From Chrysophaeum taylorii (taxonomy: Eukaryota > Sar > Pelagophyceae > Pelagomonadales > Pelagomonadaceae): a stretch of DNA of 64,000 bases. Position 1 is the stretch's first letter, and each line of letters opens with the position of its first letter. A model generated the notes under the pieces. That model saw only the letters and a program-made list of their open reading frames with translations. It ran no database searches and was not told where the DNA came from. The stretch is taken from assembly GCA_029834535.1 (NCBI GenBank), contig JAQMWT010000584.1:1-64000 (forward strand), written 5' to 3'. The position numbers were made by a program, and so were the translations under genes. Positions 20,365 through 29,154 of the stretch are shown piece by piece.

Positions 20365-20566
20365 TCCACGATCGATCGATTGATGGCTTGCCGCAGCAAC
20401 AACAGTCAACTGACTCACCCCTGACCAGTGGTCCCTAATTCAAAATAGGGACACGCCGAAGAAGAAAAAAAAAAAAAAAAAAGAACGCCCCCAAAAACCA
20501 AGGATTAGGGTATTTTTAATAAGACTCCGGGGGAGTGACGCCCGCCCGCCCGCCCGCCCACCAGAA

Positions 20567-20584
20567 ATGTTTATTCATCTCTGA
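20567..20584 (+). promoter_or_regulatory. Five-codon uORF overlapping the main start (TGATG)
   Basis: ATG at 20567 is followed by four codons and TGA at 20582-20584. The A of the TGA is the first base of the sugar-carrier ATG (20584-20586), giving a TGATG stop-start overlap. If the mRNA includes it, translation of the carrier would depend on leaky scanning or reinitiation. Confidence 0.5.
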
Positions 20585-22358
20585 TGGTGGAGGCCGGGCG
20601 GCGTCGCGGGACGCCGTGGGTGCTGTGCACTCTGACGATTTCGATGCTGGGCATCGGGTACGCCTGGGCCGCGCAGTTCGCCCGCGTGCCGTCGTTGCTC
20701 GAGAACATGGGCCTCTCGGACGAGGGCGTATCCCTAGCATTCCTCGCCGGGCCGATCTGCGGGCTGCTTGTCCAGCCGATCGTGGGGACGCTGAGCGACC
20801 AGACGAAGACGCGGTGGGGTCGGCGACGGCCCTGGATTTTTGCGTCGGTCGGCCTCGTGTTCGCGAGCTTCGTGGCTATCGGCGACGCTTACGCCGTCGG
20901 GGAAATACTAGGCGATCGCGGCCGGCGGAGGCCGCGCGCCATCGCCGTCACCATCTCGGCCTTTTGGGTACGTGCGTCTGTCCCGATGATGATTTGAAAC
21001 ACTTGATCTTATCCAAACGGGGCCTCGCTTCGTCGAGCCGTGCTCTGGGCGGGCCCCCCTGTCGTGACGAGAATAAAGGAAGAGAGGGACTTTTCTACCG
21101 CGCGTAGGTCCTCGACTTCTCGCAGAACGCGGTGCAGCTCCCGAGCCGGACCCTCGTGAGCGACGTGCTGGTGCCCGAGGACGTCGCCGCGGGGAACGCG
21201 ATGTTCAGCCTCTTCGACGGCTGCGGCAAGCTGGCGTCGTACGCGCTCGCCGCGTCGACTCTAAACGCCTTCAAACTCGTCGAGGACGAGCCCGACTTCG
21301 CTTCGGACGCGAGGGTTCAGTTCGGCATCGCCGCTGTCGTCGCCATCGTGTGCGTGGGGATCACGCTCATCGCGGTCACCGAACCGCCGGCGCCCCCGGT
21401 AGGCGCCGCGCGCTCCGTTCGCGACGCGGCCGCGCGCGCGTGGTCGCTCGCGATCAAGGTCGTCGTCTTCCAGGACGCCCGCTCCTCCAAGGGCTACGAA
21501 CTCGTGAGCCTGCACGACAACAAGCGCGCTACCGACGTCGTCGACGACGACGACGACGAGTGGAGCAAAAAGAAGGAAGACGACCTGGACGACGAGGACC
21601 GAGCTCCTCCGTCTTCCGACGAAGCGTCTCTCGAAATCCTGCGACGCATGTGTCTCACCGAGCTCGGGCTCTGGTTCGGGCTCAGCGCGTGGCAGGTCTG
21701 GGGGGCGATCCTCGTCGGCAAGTCGATCATGGACGGCGAGCCGGCGGGCTCCCCGGGCTCGACCGAGGGCGACCGCGAGAAGTTCGACGCGGGCGTATTG
21801 TTGTTCTCTCTCGGCCTCGCCGCCGCCAACCTCGTCTCCTTGCTCTTAGCCCCCGTCTACCCCGCCCTCCTCAGACTTCTCGGCGCGAGACGCATGCTGC
21901 TTTCGGCGTCCCTCGCGATGGCCGCGCTCATGGCCGCGCTCGCCGCCGTCCCGGTTCTTTCCGCGACGACCTACCTCGACCGCGACGCCGACACTAGCTC
22001 CTCGTTCGCCCTCGTCTCGCAGGACCCGAGATTCTTCGCGACCGTCCTCCTCCTCGCCGCCCTCGGCTTTCCGTGGGCCGCGCACATGAACGTCCCCTTC
22101 TCCACTATCGGTCGCGCCTACCAGGACTCCCCCGACGTCGGCCTCTACATGGCCACCCTCAACACCTCCCTCTGCGTCGCCCAGCTCGCCATGAGCTTCT
22201 CGACCCCCATCCTCATCCGCCTCGCGAGGGGGAGCGTTACGGCCGCCTTTTCCGCGGGGGCCCTAGCGGGGCTCTTCGCGGCCTACCACGCCGCGAAACT
22301 CGAGGTCCCCTACGACGAGGCGGCCCGCCCCCTCCGAGCAGCCACTGCCTCCCACTAA
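20584..22358 (+). CDS. SLC45/SUT-like sugar:proton symporter (major facilitator)
   Basis: Two exons: 20584-20967 and 21108-22358, with a phase-0 140-bp intron (donor GTACGT, acceptor CGTAG), giving 544 aa. Exon 1 has TM1 with GIGYAWAAQF, and the loop GTLSDQTKTRWGRRRPWI; the RxGRRRP signature is typical of sucrose/SLC45 transporters. The splice joins ISAFW to VLDFSQNAVQLPSRTLVSD, also a family landmark (helix 4, N...Q.P.R). A long acidic cytosolic loop (about residues 245-300, DDDDDEW, KKEDDLDDED) separates the two halves, as in SUTs. The second half ends with NVPFSTIGRAYQD and LCVAQLAMSF. It likely imports a disaccharide or glucose with protons at the plasma membrane or vacuole. A 5-codon uORF precedes it. 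Confidence 0.85.
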
Positions 22359-22363
22359 TAATT

Positions 22364-22373
22364 AATAAATAAA
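22364..22373 (+). terminator. Overlapping AATAAA polyadenylation signals
   Basis: Two overlapping AATAAA hexamers begin 6 and 10 bp after the sugar-carrier stop codon. Confidence 0.45.
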
Positions 22374-22588
22374 TAATGCTGTGAATTCGTTCCTAGTTCC
22401 GTTCTTGTTGTTGTTGTTGGTGTTGTTGTTGTTGTCGTCGACTACATGCGTGCTGCGACCATCCATATCTTTGTTGTTGTTGTTTTACGAACAAGAAGCT
22501 TGCCCTGCTTCAAGTCGTGACGTGTACACACACAGGGCTGATGACGCAATCGTTCAATTTATGACGTCGCTGTTGTGCCATAGCCCAA

Positions 22589-23871
22589 ATGATGAGCGTG
22601 GAGACATCCATGTTGCACGAAGGCGTCGAGACCTGGATGCGTCGGCTCCAGTTCAGCGAGGATCAGATTGCGGAGATCTGCGAGAACGCGGAGACGCTCC
22701 TGGACCTCGCGTCGAGCGAGGACGCGCTCGCAGACACGCGGGAGCTCTGCGAGAAATGGGCGCCGATTCCGCGGCGGCGGTTCATGCAGGCGCTCGAGGA
22801 TCTCTATAAGAATAGCAAGGCCACGCCGCGCGTCAAGACCGAGCCGGTTCGCGAGAAGAAGGAGGAGGTGCCAATCATCACGCGGACCGACGAGGCCAAC
22901 AACGAGACGACGAAGAAGAAAAAGCCGATCGACGTCGTCGACGCCTACGACAAGGTCGACCGCGTGAAGCGCCAGCGGCGTGCGCCGGTGTCTGAGTCGC
23001 CGCCGGCGTCGCCGAAAGCGGACGCGCGAAAGAGGGAGTCGACGTCGCCGAGAAAGGTTCGACGTCCGGGATGCTTTATCGTGGAAGATTCGGCGCGGGA
23101 GAAGATGCGGCAGGACGGATGGCAGGTGGTGCGCGTGGGCGGACGAAATCACTACGCGCCGGCGCCGCGAGCTGCGGCGGGACGGCTCCCCGAAACGACT
23201 GCGTACGCGTCTCTCCGCGAGGCGGCGCTCGCGCACTACCCGTCGCTCGTCGTCAAGGTGAAGCTCGAGACGTCTATGGGGGAGGGGTGGTTCCAGTGCG
23301 AGACGTGCCACGGGTGGCGCGAGGGAAACGAGTGCGTTTCCTGCGGCGCTCCCTCGGATCTCACGCCCGCCGTCGAGGCGGGCGATCTCTTGCTCGGAGA
23401 CTGCGGAACCTGCCGTTCTCGGCTCGCCGCGTGGCAGCGCGTCCCGACGAGGTGTCGCTCGTGCCCTAAGCGGCCGAAGAAGAAGAAGAAGAAGAAGAAG
23501 GACACATTAAGTCTAAGAAAAGAATGCTTCGCGCGACTGATCAAGGACGGCACGATCAGGGCCGAGCGGATCTTGTTTCAGAAGAACAACCCGCGCGCGA
23601 CTCACGCCAACCAAAAGACCGCCATGGCCTGGGACGCGTACTCGAGGGCCCGCACGGTCGAAGACGCCCTCGCCAAAGGCGCCAGGAAGATCGATCTCTC
23701 CTACGACCTCGCGCGCGGCTGGGCCCGCTTGCCAGATTACGACGTTGTCGAGAGGCAGCGGGACGAAGCGGATGATGACGACGTCGTCATCGATGACGAG
23801 GTCATCCACTCTTCTTCGAAGAGCCCGAGGCTCTTGGAGGAGGAGGAGGAGGAGGAGGAGGAGGAGGAGGC

Positions 23872-23903
<32 letters not shown>

Positions 23904-24046
23904 CGACACCGCCGCGGCGCGCGGTCACCGCAGAGGCCCGCAGAATCAACCTCGGTGCGCTTCTTCTCAAGTTCAAGTTGGCGACAGCGAGCTCCTTTCG
24001 CATCATCGAGGCCCCCACCCCCGACGAGTCATCAACGACAGAGTGA
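22589..24046 (+). CDS. Nuclear-type protein with Cys zinc ribbons and acidic tract
   Basis: 485 aa, family not recognised. Residues about 1-80 are helical (MRRLQFSEDQIAEICENAETLLDL style). A Lys-rich disordered segment (95-165) holds KKKKP and RKRESTSPRKVRR, likely nuclear localisation signals. About 170-190 reads DGWQVVRVGGRNHY, and about 233-255 CETCHGWREGNECVSC, a CxxC...CxxC ribbon; a second CGTCR...CRSCP pair follows at about 272-295 with poly-Lys after it. The C-terminal third has E11 and D10 runs (about 415-440). Zinc-ribbon plus charged tracts suggest a chromatin, transcription or RNA role. No intron is needed. Confidence 0.7.
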
Positions 24047-24133
24047 TGATATATAAATAGATAGGGGGATTTTATTTTATTTTTGGCACTATTTCATCTC
24101 CGGGAGGGAGAGGAAAGGGAGAACACAAAAATT

Positions 24134-25906
24134 ATGGTTGGGAAATGGGTTTGGTTTCGCCCGCGGCGCAAAGCGCCGGACGCATCCGTCGAGGAGAGCC
24201 ACCACGTCGAGAACCGGCTTCCGAAGAAGGCCGAGCCCCCCCAGACCCCACGGCGGCACCACGCGCGGTTCCTCAAGCCCCACCGACCGAGCCTCTACGA
24301 CGTGGCCGGAAATTTTTCGGTCCGCATCCGGGAGCGAGACGCGCAGCGCACGGCTCGACGGCTCCTGACCCGCGACCCCTACCACTCGTTGTTGTCTCTG
24401 CCGCTGGTGGCGATCGTGCTACTGTTCGTGAGTGCACACGTGATGGCGTGGCTCGTCTACACGCCCGTCTACATGAGGATATCCAGAGACTGCGGCCTCG
24501 GCGCTGGCGCCTTCCAGCGGGCGTTGTACTACTCGGTCATCACCATGTCGACGATCGGGTTCGGGACCCCCGACATGACCTTCGAGGGCTGCACGTCGGC
24601 GCTCTTCGTCATCATGTCTCAGACTCTCCTCGCGCTCCTCCTCAACGGGATTCTGGTCGGCATGCTCTACACCAAGATCGCCCGGAGCAAGCAGCGGTCG
24701 GTGCGGATCGTCTTTAGCGAGAAGGCCTGCATCCGCCAGATTCGAAACCGCTACTACTTTATGTTCCAGACGTTTGACCGCTCCTCGAGCACGTCGCACA
24801 ACCAGCTCATCGAAGCTCACGTGAGGTGCTTCGCGATCAAGCACGAGACGGTCGGGGACGAGGGCGAGCCTATTTTCTTCCAACAGTGCGCGATGCGGCT
24901 GTCCCACCCCAACGACGAGCTCGGTTCGATGCTCATGATGGCGCTCCCCACTCTCGTTTCTCACAGAATCGACCCGTGGTCGCCGCTCTGTCCCGCGCCT
25001 CACGAGCCGCCGTTCGGGTACGCCCCCACGCCCATGAACACCGTCCAGGGATATCCGAACCTCGTGCTGCGCGAGGACGACTGCGAGTCGGGGAACCGTG
25101 CCTGCTGCGTCTGCGAAGTCTGCGGCGAGACCTACGAAACCCGCGCGCAGCTCGAGCTCCATCGTCGCGCGGCCGCCGTCGACGAACGCTTCTCGGGCCA
25201 CGACGCGGCGACCATCTGCCCCGAAACGGGCGAATCCCTCCCGACGGTCGCCTCGCTCCGGACCTACTGCGCTTACAACAACTTCCAGCCCCCGCCCGGC
25301 CGCCGTACCCCCCGCGACCAGCGCGGCCACTCCCGCGTCAACCACCTCAAGTACCTCCCGGCGATCGTCGCGAAGGACGACGACTTCCGGCCCAACGCTA
25401 TGCTCCATCACGCCCACCACGACGAAGAGAGCCACCACGAACAGAGTTCACTCCTGGACCCCCTCGTCGCGCCGCCGCCCGCGTCGTCGCCGCTCTCGGG
25501 GGGGGCGTTTCCGCACCACCAAAGGGACGCCGACGACGACGGCCATTCCTCGAGTCTCGACGAACACATCGAACTCATGGCAATGCGTGGACCTTCCGAA
25601 GACGAGGAGACCCCCGCCAGGCTCGAGTCCTGGCGCGACGGCCGTCGCATCCAGGACCACATGCACCGCACCGGTATGGAGATCCTCGTCTACGTCGAGG
25701 CGATCGAGACCTACACGAGCTCCACGATGCAGGCGCGCCACTCCTACCACTTCGAGGCGGGCGACATCGAGTTCGACAAGACCTTTGTGCCCTGCGTCAC
25801 GCGAAACGGGGACGGCCGCGCCGAGATCGACATGGACGCCTTTCACGCCGTGCGCCCAGCCCCGAAAAACGCCAGCGCCTTCCTCTCGACCCCCTCCATG
25901 GTCTAG
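24134..25906 (+). CDS. Inward-rectifier-type K+ channel (Kir) with a large zinc-finger-bearing insert
   Basis: 590 aa from the first ATG (MVGKWVWF). Residues 86-109 are TM1, about 130-139 the pore helix, STIGFGT at 139-145 the K+ selectivity filter (TIGFG), and 153-178 TM2. SVRIVFSEKACI (about 189-200) and LIEAHVRCFAIKHE (about 225-238) are the start of the Kir cytoplasmic immunoglobulin-like domain, and MEILVYVEAIETYTSSTMQARHSY (from about 523, then FVPC) is its end. Between them lie some 270 extra residues: CCVCEVCGETYETRAQLELH (about 324-343, C2H2-like), CPETG, a His-rich patch HHAHHDEESHH and Asp/Ser-rich linkers. Kir channels set resting potential and K+ flux; the insert could bind metal. 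Canonical Kir proteins of ~400 aa lack this insert. Confidence 0.85.
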   Translation: MVGKWVWFRPRRKAPDASVEESHHVENRLPKKAEPPQTPRRHHARFLKPHRPSLYDVAGNFSVRIRERDAQRTARRLLTRDPYHSLLSLPLVAIVLLFVSAHVMAWLVYTPVYMRISRDCGLGAGAFQRALYYSVITMSTIGFGTPDMTFEGCTSALFVIMSQTLLALLLNGILVGMLYTKIARSKQRSVRIVFSEKACIRQIRNRYYFMFQTFDRSSSTSHNQLIEAHVRCFAIKHETVGDEGEPIFFQQCAMRLSHPNDELGSMLMMALPTLVSHRIDPWSPLCPAPHEPPFGYAPTPMNTVQGYPNLVLREDDCESGNRACCVCEVCGETYETRAQLELHRRAAAVDERFSGHDAATICPETGESLPTVASLRTYCAYNNFQPPPGRRTPRDQRGHSRVNHLKYLPAIVAKDDDFRPNAMLHHAHHDEESHHEQSSLLDPLVAPPPASSPLSGGAFPHHQRDADDDGHSSSLDEHIELMAMRGPSEDEETPARLESWRDGRRIQDHMHRTGMEILVYVEAIETYTSSTMQARHSYHFEAGDIEFDKTFVPCVTRNGDGRAEIDMDAFHAVRPAPKNASAFLSTPSMV

Positions 25907-26193
25907 CACTCAATGACAACAACAACAACAACGACATTATTAACCAGCAGCAGTGCATATTCACTACTAAACCCTCCCCCTGAACGCGACGACGAAGTGT
26001 TATTGCGATCGATCGTGATGAGTCTTTGGTGCCTGTGAACGCCGGCTTGGTAGTCAGTCAGTCAGGCAGTCAGCACAACTTTTGTATTAGTATTGTTCGC
26101 AAACGTTCGGAATGGTCCCTGGTCTGGAGGATAGACTCGCGACGCTGGGGCTAGCGATCAGGGTAAGGGATATATTCGATTCGGGGAGTCCAC
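25907..26193. other. Spacer, may hold the first RRP43 exon
   Basis: Contains (AAC)n at about 25916-25930 and a TCAG-like patch near 26053. An ATG at 26112 starts an open 17-codon stretch (MVPGLEDRLATLGLAIR) ending at a GTAAGG donor at 26163. A 43-bp intron 26163-26205 would join it in frame to HEGLLPV of RRP43, though the acceptor AACAAG is poor. Confidence 0.4.
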
Positions 26194-26976
26194 ATGCTGA
26201 ACAAGCATGAAGGGCTCCTCCCCGTCATTATCGCGCCGGAAGCCGTGGTGCGGAGGTTCGTCGATGCCGGGTTGCGGCCCGACGGCCGCGCGTTCGACGA
26301 AGCGCGCGATGCGCGGCTTGGCGAAGATCCAACGCTGCGGTCGTCATCCGCAGGGACGCTGACGATCGGGTCGGCGCTCGCTCGCATCGGCGCGACCCAG
26401 GCGCTCTGCACGGTGGGGCTCGGCCTCGGCGCGCCGGGCGAACCCTTCGTCAAGGTCGGGGTATCGGTCGGCACGAGCGGCCGCGAGCTCTCTTGGGCGC
26501 GGTCGGTCGAGCTGTTGCTCGCCGACGCGTGCGAGCGCGTCGTCGAACGGCTCGAGCGCTGGACGCTCGCGTTGAGCGTGACGTGCCTCTGGGACGACGG
26601 CGGTCTCCTCGACTGCTGCGCTTTCGCCATGGCAGCCGCCCTCGCGGACGCGCGGTTGCCCGAGACCGAAGAGCGCGGGGACGTCGTGGCCGTCGTAAGG
26701 AGCCGCGCGACACCCCTCCTCCGGGGAAAACGAAAGGACGTCGTCGGCCTCCCATTGACGTGCGCCGTCTTTGGAACGACCGTACTCGTGGACCCCACAG
26801 CGGCCGAGGAGCGCGTGTCGACGCTCGTCACGGTGCTCTGCAGGGAGGACGATGCGATCGTCAAGATCAAGCAGCACCCCGGCGGCCCCGTCGCGACGAG
26901 CCCCGACCTTATCCGCGCCTGCGTCCACCACGCCCGAAGGCGCGCCAAGGAACTCGCATCACTCTTACCCCAATAA
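26194..26976 (+). CDS. RRP43: Exosome subunit RRP43/EXOSC8-like (RNase PH fold)
   Basis: 260 aa from the ATG at 26194; an upstream exon at 26112-26162 is possible. GLRPDGRAFDEAR (about 26-38) is the RPDGR signature of exosome RNase PH-type subunits. It is followed by GTLTIGSALARIGATQALCTVG (about 53-75), the beta strands of the fold, then ELLLADACERVVERLE and VVGLPLTCAVFG later on. Phosphorolytic active-site residues are not evident, as expected for a structural ring subunit of the eukaryotic 3'-5' exosome in nucleus and cytosol. RRP43 fits best, RRP42/45 is possible. The TAA stop overlaps an AATAAA (26972-26977), and the next gene starts in the same frame only 9 nt later. Confidence 0.75.
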   Translation: MLNKHEGLLPVIIAPEAVVRRFVDAGLRPDGRAFDEARDARLGEDPTLRSSSAGTLTIGSALARIGATQALCTVGLGLGAPGEPFVKVGVSVGTSGRELSWARSVELLLADACERVVERLERWTLALSVTCLWDDGGLLDCCAFAMAAALADARLPETEERGDVVAVVRSRATPLLRGKRKDVVGLPLTCAVFGTTVLVDPTAAEERVSTLVTVLCREDDAIVKIKQHPGGPVATSPDLIRACVHHARRRAKELASLLPQ

Positions 26977-26977
26977 A
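26972..26977 (+). terminator. AATAAA overlapping the RRP43 stop codon
   Basis: The hexamer includes the TAA stop at 26974-26976. If used for polyadenylation, the cleavage site would fall inside the next gene. Confidence 0.3.
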
Positions 26978-26985
26978 GAAGAACG

Positions 26986-28344
26986 ATGGAAGCAAAAATG
27001 GAGAAGCTCCTGGAGGAGAGCGGCGAGGCGTCGGTGGAGGCGTTTTTGCGCGAGGTCGAGGTCGACCAGGTGCTGGTAGCCGCGGCCGAATCGCCGCTGG
27101 CACGGCGCGTGCTGCGGCGCGTCGCGGGGACGCGAATGGGGGCGCAGGCGCTCATGTCAGCTTCGGCGCTCGAGATCGCCCTCGTCGGCGGGCTCCGGCA
27201 CGCGACGGGCGCCGTGCGCGCCGAGGCCGCGAAGGTGATTGGGCTGGCGATTTCCAACGCGCCCACCCTGCCGCCGGAGATCACCGCAATTGGGGCGGCC
27301 GTCGTGGACTCGAACGTTGGCGCGGCAGACTCGGCGAGCGACGCCGTCGCTGCCCTCGCCGCGCGCGCTCCGGACCTCGCCGCCGCGGCTCTCCAGTTCC
27401 CGGTGGCGAACCCGAGCGACGGGATCCGGCGGGCCGACGCGGCCGTCCGCGCCGCCGCGGCATGTCGGCAGCCCGAAGCGTTCGGCGACTACCTCGACCC
27501 TCTCTTCCTTTTGCCGGCGAACGACCCGCTTCTGCAGCTCACGGCGACCGAACTGATCGCGCGCCTCGCCGCGAATCCTGCGGGGGCAAAGTTCGTGCTG
27601 CGGCCCGACCGGCGCGACCGGCTCGCGAGCCTCGCGGTGAAAGAAGATCCGTTTTCTGCCGGGGATAGGGCTCTCGCCGCCCTCGCCGTCGCCCTCGGCG
27701 CCGCCGCCGCCGCCGACGACGACGCCGCCGACGACGACGACGCCGCCGCCGCCGACATTTTGCGCCTCGCGCTCGCCCGCTTCGACCGGGAAGTCGACCG
27801 CGTCGCGGCCTTTGAGGCCCTCGGACACGTAGCCGCCTCGAGCGCCGGCCTCGCGCGAGTCCTCCGCGACGACCAACTGGCGGCGCGCTGGCTCGCGTTC
27901 CCCGAGGGAGAGCGCCCTGCCGTCAGGACGGCGCGGCTCGAGTCGATCGCGAGGGCCTTGGAGGGCGGGGATCAGATTTGGCACCACCTCGCGCCGGCGA
28001 AAATAGTTTTTGCCGACGCATCCAAGGCCCAGCACCCCCCGCTCAAGACGGCCGCCGTCCGCCTCCTGACCGCGTGCGTTTCTCGCTCCCCCGACGCACT
28101 CGCCGACCTCGCGACTCTCGACGGGTTCTACGAGTGGCTCGTGTCCCACGACCCCGACCGACCCCCGGACCTGGCCCGCGCCCTCTTCGATCTCCTCGAA
28201 GCCGTCGTCAAACGCGACCCCTCCCCCTTCAACGATGCCACGCGGGCCCACCTCCGCCGGCTCGTCGACCTTGGTCCCTTCCGCCCGCACCCTGGCGCTG
28301 TCTTCCGGCCCAAGGTCGCTCTCAAGGACCGCTCCGCCGAATAA
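26986..28344 (+). CDS. PSMD5: PSMD5/S5b-like 26S proteasome assembly chaperone (HEAT repeats)
   Basis: 452 aa, almost entirely Ala/Leu-rich helical hairpins of HEAT/ARM type (for example GGLRHATGAVRAEAAKVIGLA, about 65-85; AAFEALGHVAAS, about 268-279). LLEAVVKRDPSPFNDATRAHLRRLVDLGPF (about 404-433) near the end is the part that most resembles PSMD5. There is no catalytic site. The family member S5b helps assemble the proteasome base and blocks premature 26S formation. An Asp/Ala low-complexity loop (about 238-258) is an expansion. It starts 9 nt after the RRP43 stop, in the same frame, and converges on the antenna gene 77 bp away. The family call rests on fold and C-terminus only. Confidence 0.6.
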   Translation: MEAKMEKLLEESGEASVEAFLREVEVDQVLVAAAESPLARRVLRRVAGTRMGAQALMSASALEIALVGGLRHATGAVRAEAAKVIGLAISNAPTLPPEITAIGAAVVDSNVGAADSASDAVAALAARAPDLAAAALQFPVANPSDGIRRADAAVRAAAACRQPEAFGDYLDPLFLLPANDPLLQLTATELIARLAANPAGAKFVLRPDRRDRLASLAVKEDPFSAGDRALAALAVALGAAAAADDDAADDDDAAAADILRLALARFDREVDRVAAFEALGHVAASSAGLARVLRDDQLAARWLAFPEGERPAVRTARLESIARALEGGDQIWHHLAPAKIVFADASKAQHPPLKTAAVRLLTACVSRSPDALADLATLDGFYEWLVSHDPDRPPDLARALFDLLEAVVKRDPSPFNDATRAHLRRLVDLGPFRPHPGAVFRPKVALKDRSAE

Positions 28345-28420
28345 TTAAAACATCATCATCTTAAGCCGCCCGCCCGCCCGCCCGCCCGCCGCTAGCCAGT
28401 GGTTGTTGATGGAGCGAGCA
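28345..28420. repeat. (CCCG)n tract between convergent genes
   Basis: About six CCCG units at 28366-28390 in the 76 bp separating the two stop codons. Confidence 0.8.
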
Positions 28421-29091
28421 TTACGCGGTGGCCCCGAAGAGCCCGGTGCCCGTAACAAACGCGCCGTGGATCATGCCGCCGATGCCGATCATGGCCGCGC
28501 GGCAGTGCGTGATCTCCTTGAGCTTCATCTCCTCTTCCATGCCGGGCTTCATGAAGTTGTAGGGGTCCCAGGAAAAGTCGCCGGGCTCTCGGTCGTCGAA
28601 CATGTCGAAGTACGTCATTTTGCCCTTGTTCGACACCCACTCGACGATTCCGGCGCCGAGGATGAGGGCGAACCACGCCTCGGGGGGCACCGCCGTCGCC
28701 GCCTTGATGGGGTTCGGGTGGCCGTAGATCTCCGCTGGAGCCCCGGGAAACTTCAAGCCCAACTCGGGAGCGACGAAGCCGGCGATGGCGAGCATCGAGA
28801 CGCGACCATGTTTGATCTCGGCTTCGCGGAGAAATTTGATGTCGAAGATCTCCGCGAATCCAAAGGGGTCGAACTCCTCGTTCCCTACGTACCCCTCGAG
28901 GCCTGCGATTTGTTACATTAAGTAGGGAGGAGAAAGAAAGATGCGCTCAGCTCACCCTTGGGGGCCTTGATAAAGGGGATCGACTTGCTCATGGCGCTGA
29001 GCGCGACGGTGTTGTGCTGCTGCTGCTGGGCCACGGGCGCGAAGCCGTCGGCCACATAGAACAAGACGCAGAAAGCAGCCGGGATCATCAT
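28421..29091 (-). CDS. Fucoxanthin chlorophyll a/c-binding antenna protein (FCP/LHC)
   Basis: Two exons on the minus strand: 29091-28956 and 28902-28421, with a 53-bp phase-1 intron (donor GTGAGC, acceptor TCGCAG), giving 205 aa, the normal FCP length. Residues 1-17 (MMIPAAFCVLFYVADGF) form the ER signal ending in DG|FAP, the FAP-type bipartite plastid leader of secondary plastids. Mature part: NEEFDPFGFAEIF, helix 1 with REAEIKHGRVSMLAIAGF (Glu and His/Arg chlorophyll ligands), helix 2 AWFALILGAGIVEWV, and helix 3 KLKEITHCRAAMIGIGGM. It binds chlorophyll a/c and fucoxanthin in the thylakoid and feeds light to the photosystems. It is head-to-head with the next gene, 63 bp between starts. Confidence 0.93.
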
Positions 29092-29154
29092 CGCGGGGAT
29101 TGGTTCAAGGAGCGAGGGTAAGTAAGTAAGTAAGTTAGGAAGGAACTTCCTTCC
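29092..29154. promoter_or_regulatory. 63-bp shared divergent promoter with (GTAA)n
   Basis: The antenna gene and the 29155 gene start back to back with only 63 bp between their ATGs. The gap contains GTAAGTAAGTAAGTAAG (about 29118-29134). Both promoters must overlap each other or the genes' 5' ends, unless the second gene starts further in. Confidence 0.5.

Noticed and set aside
24083-24133. Upstream extension of the Kir protein
   Set aside because: The extension begins at a TTG codon; the first ATG is at 24134. The same reasoning moved the starts of ICME to 62593 and of the 43008 gene to 43565.
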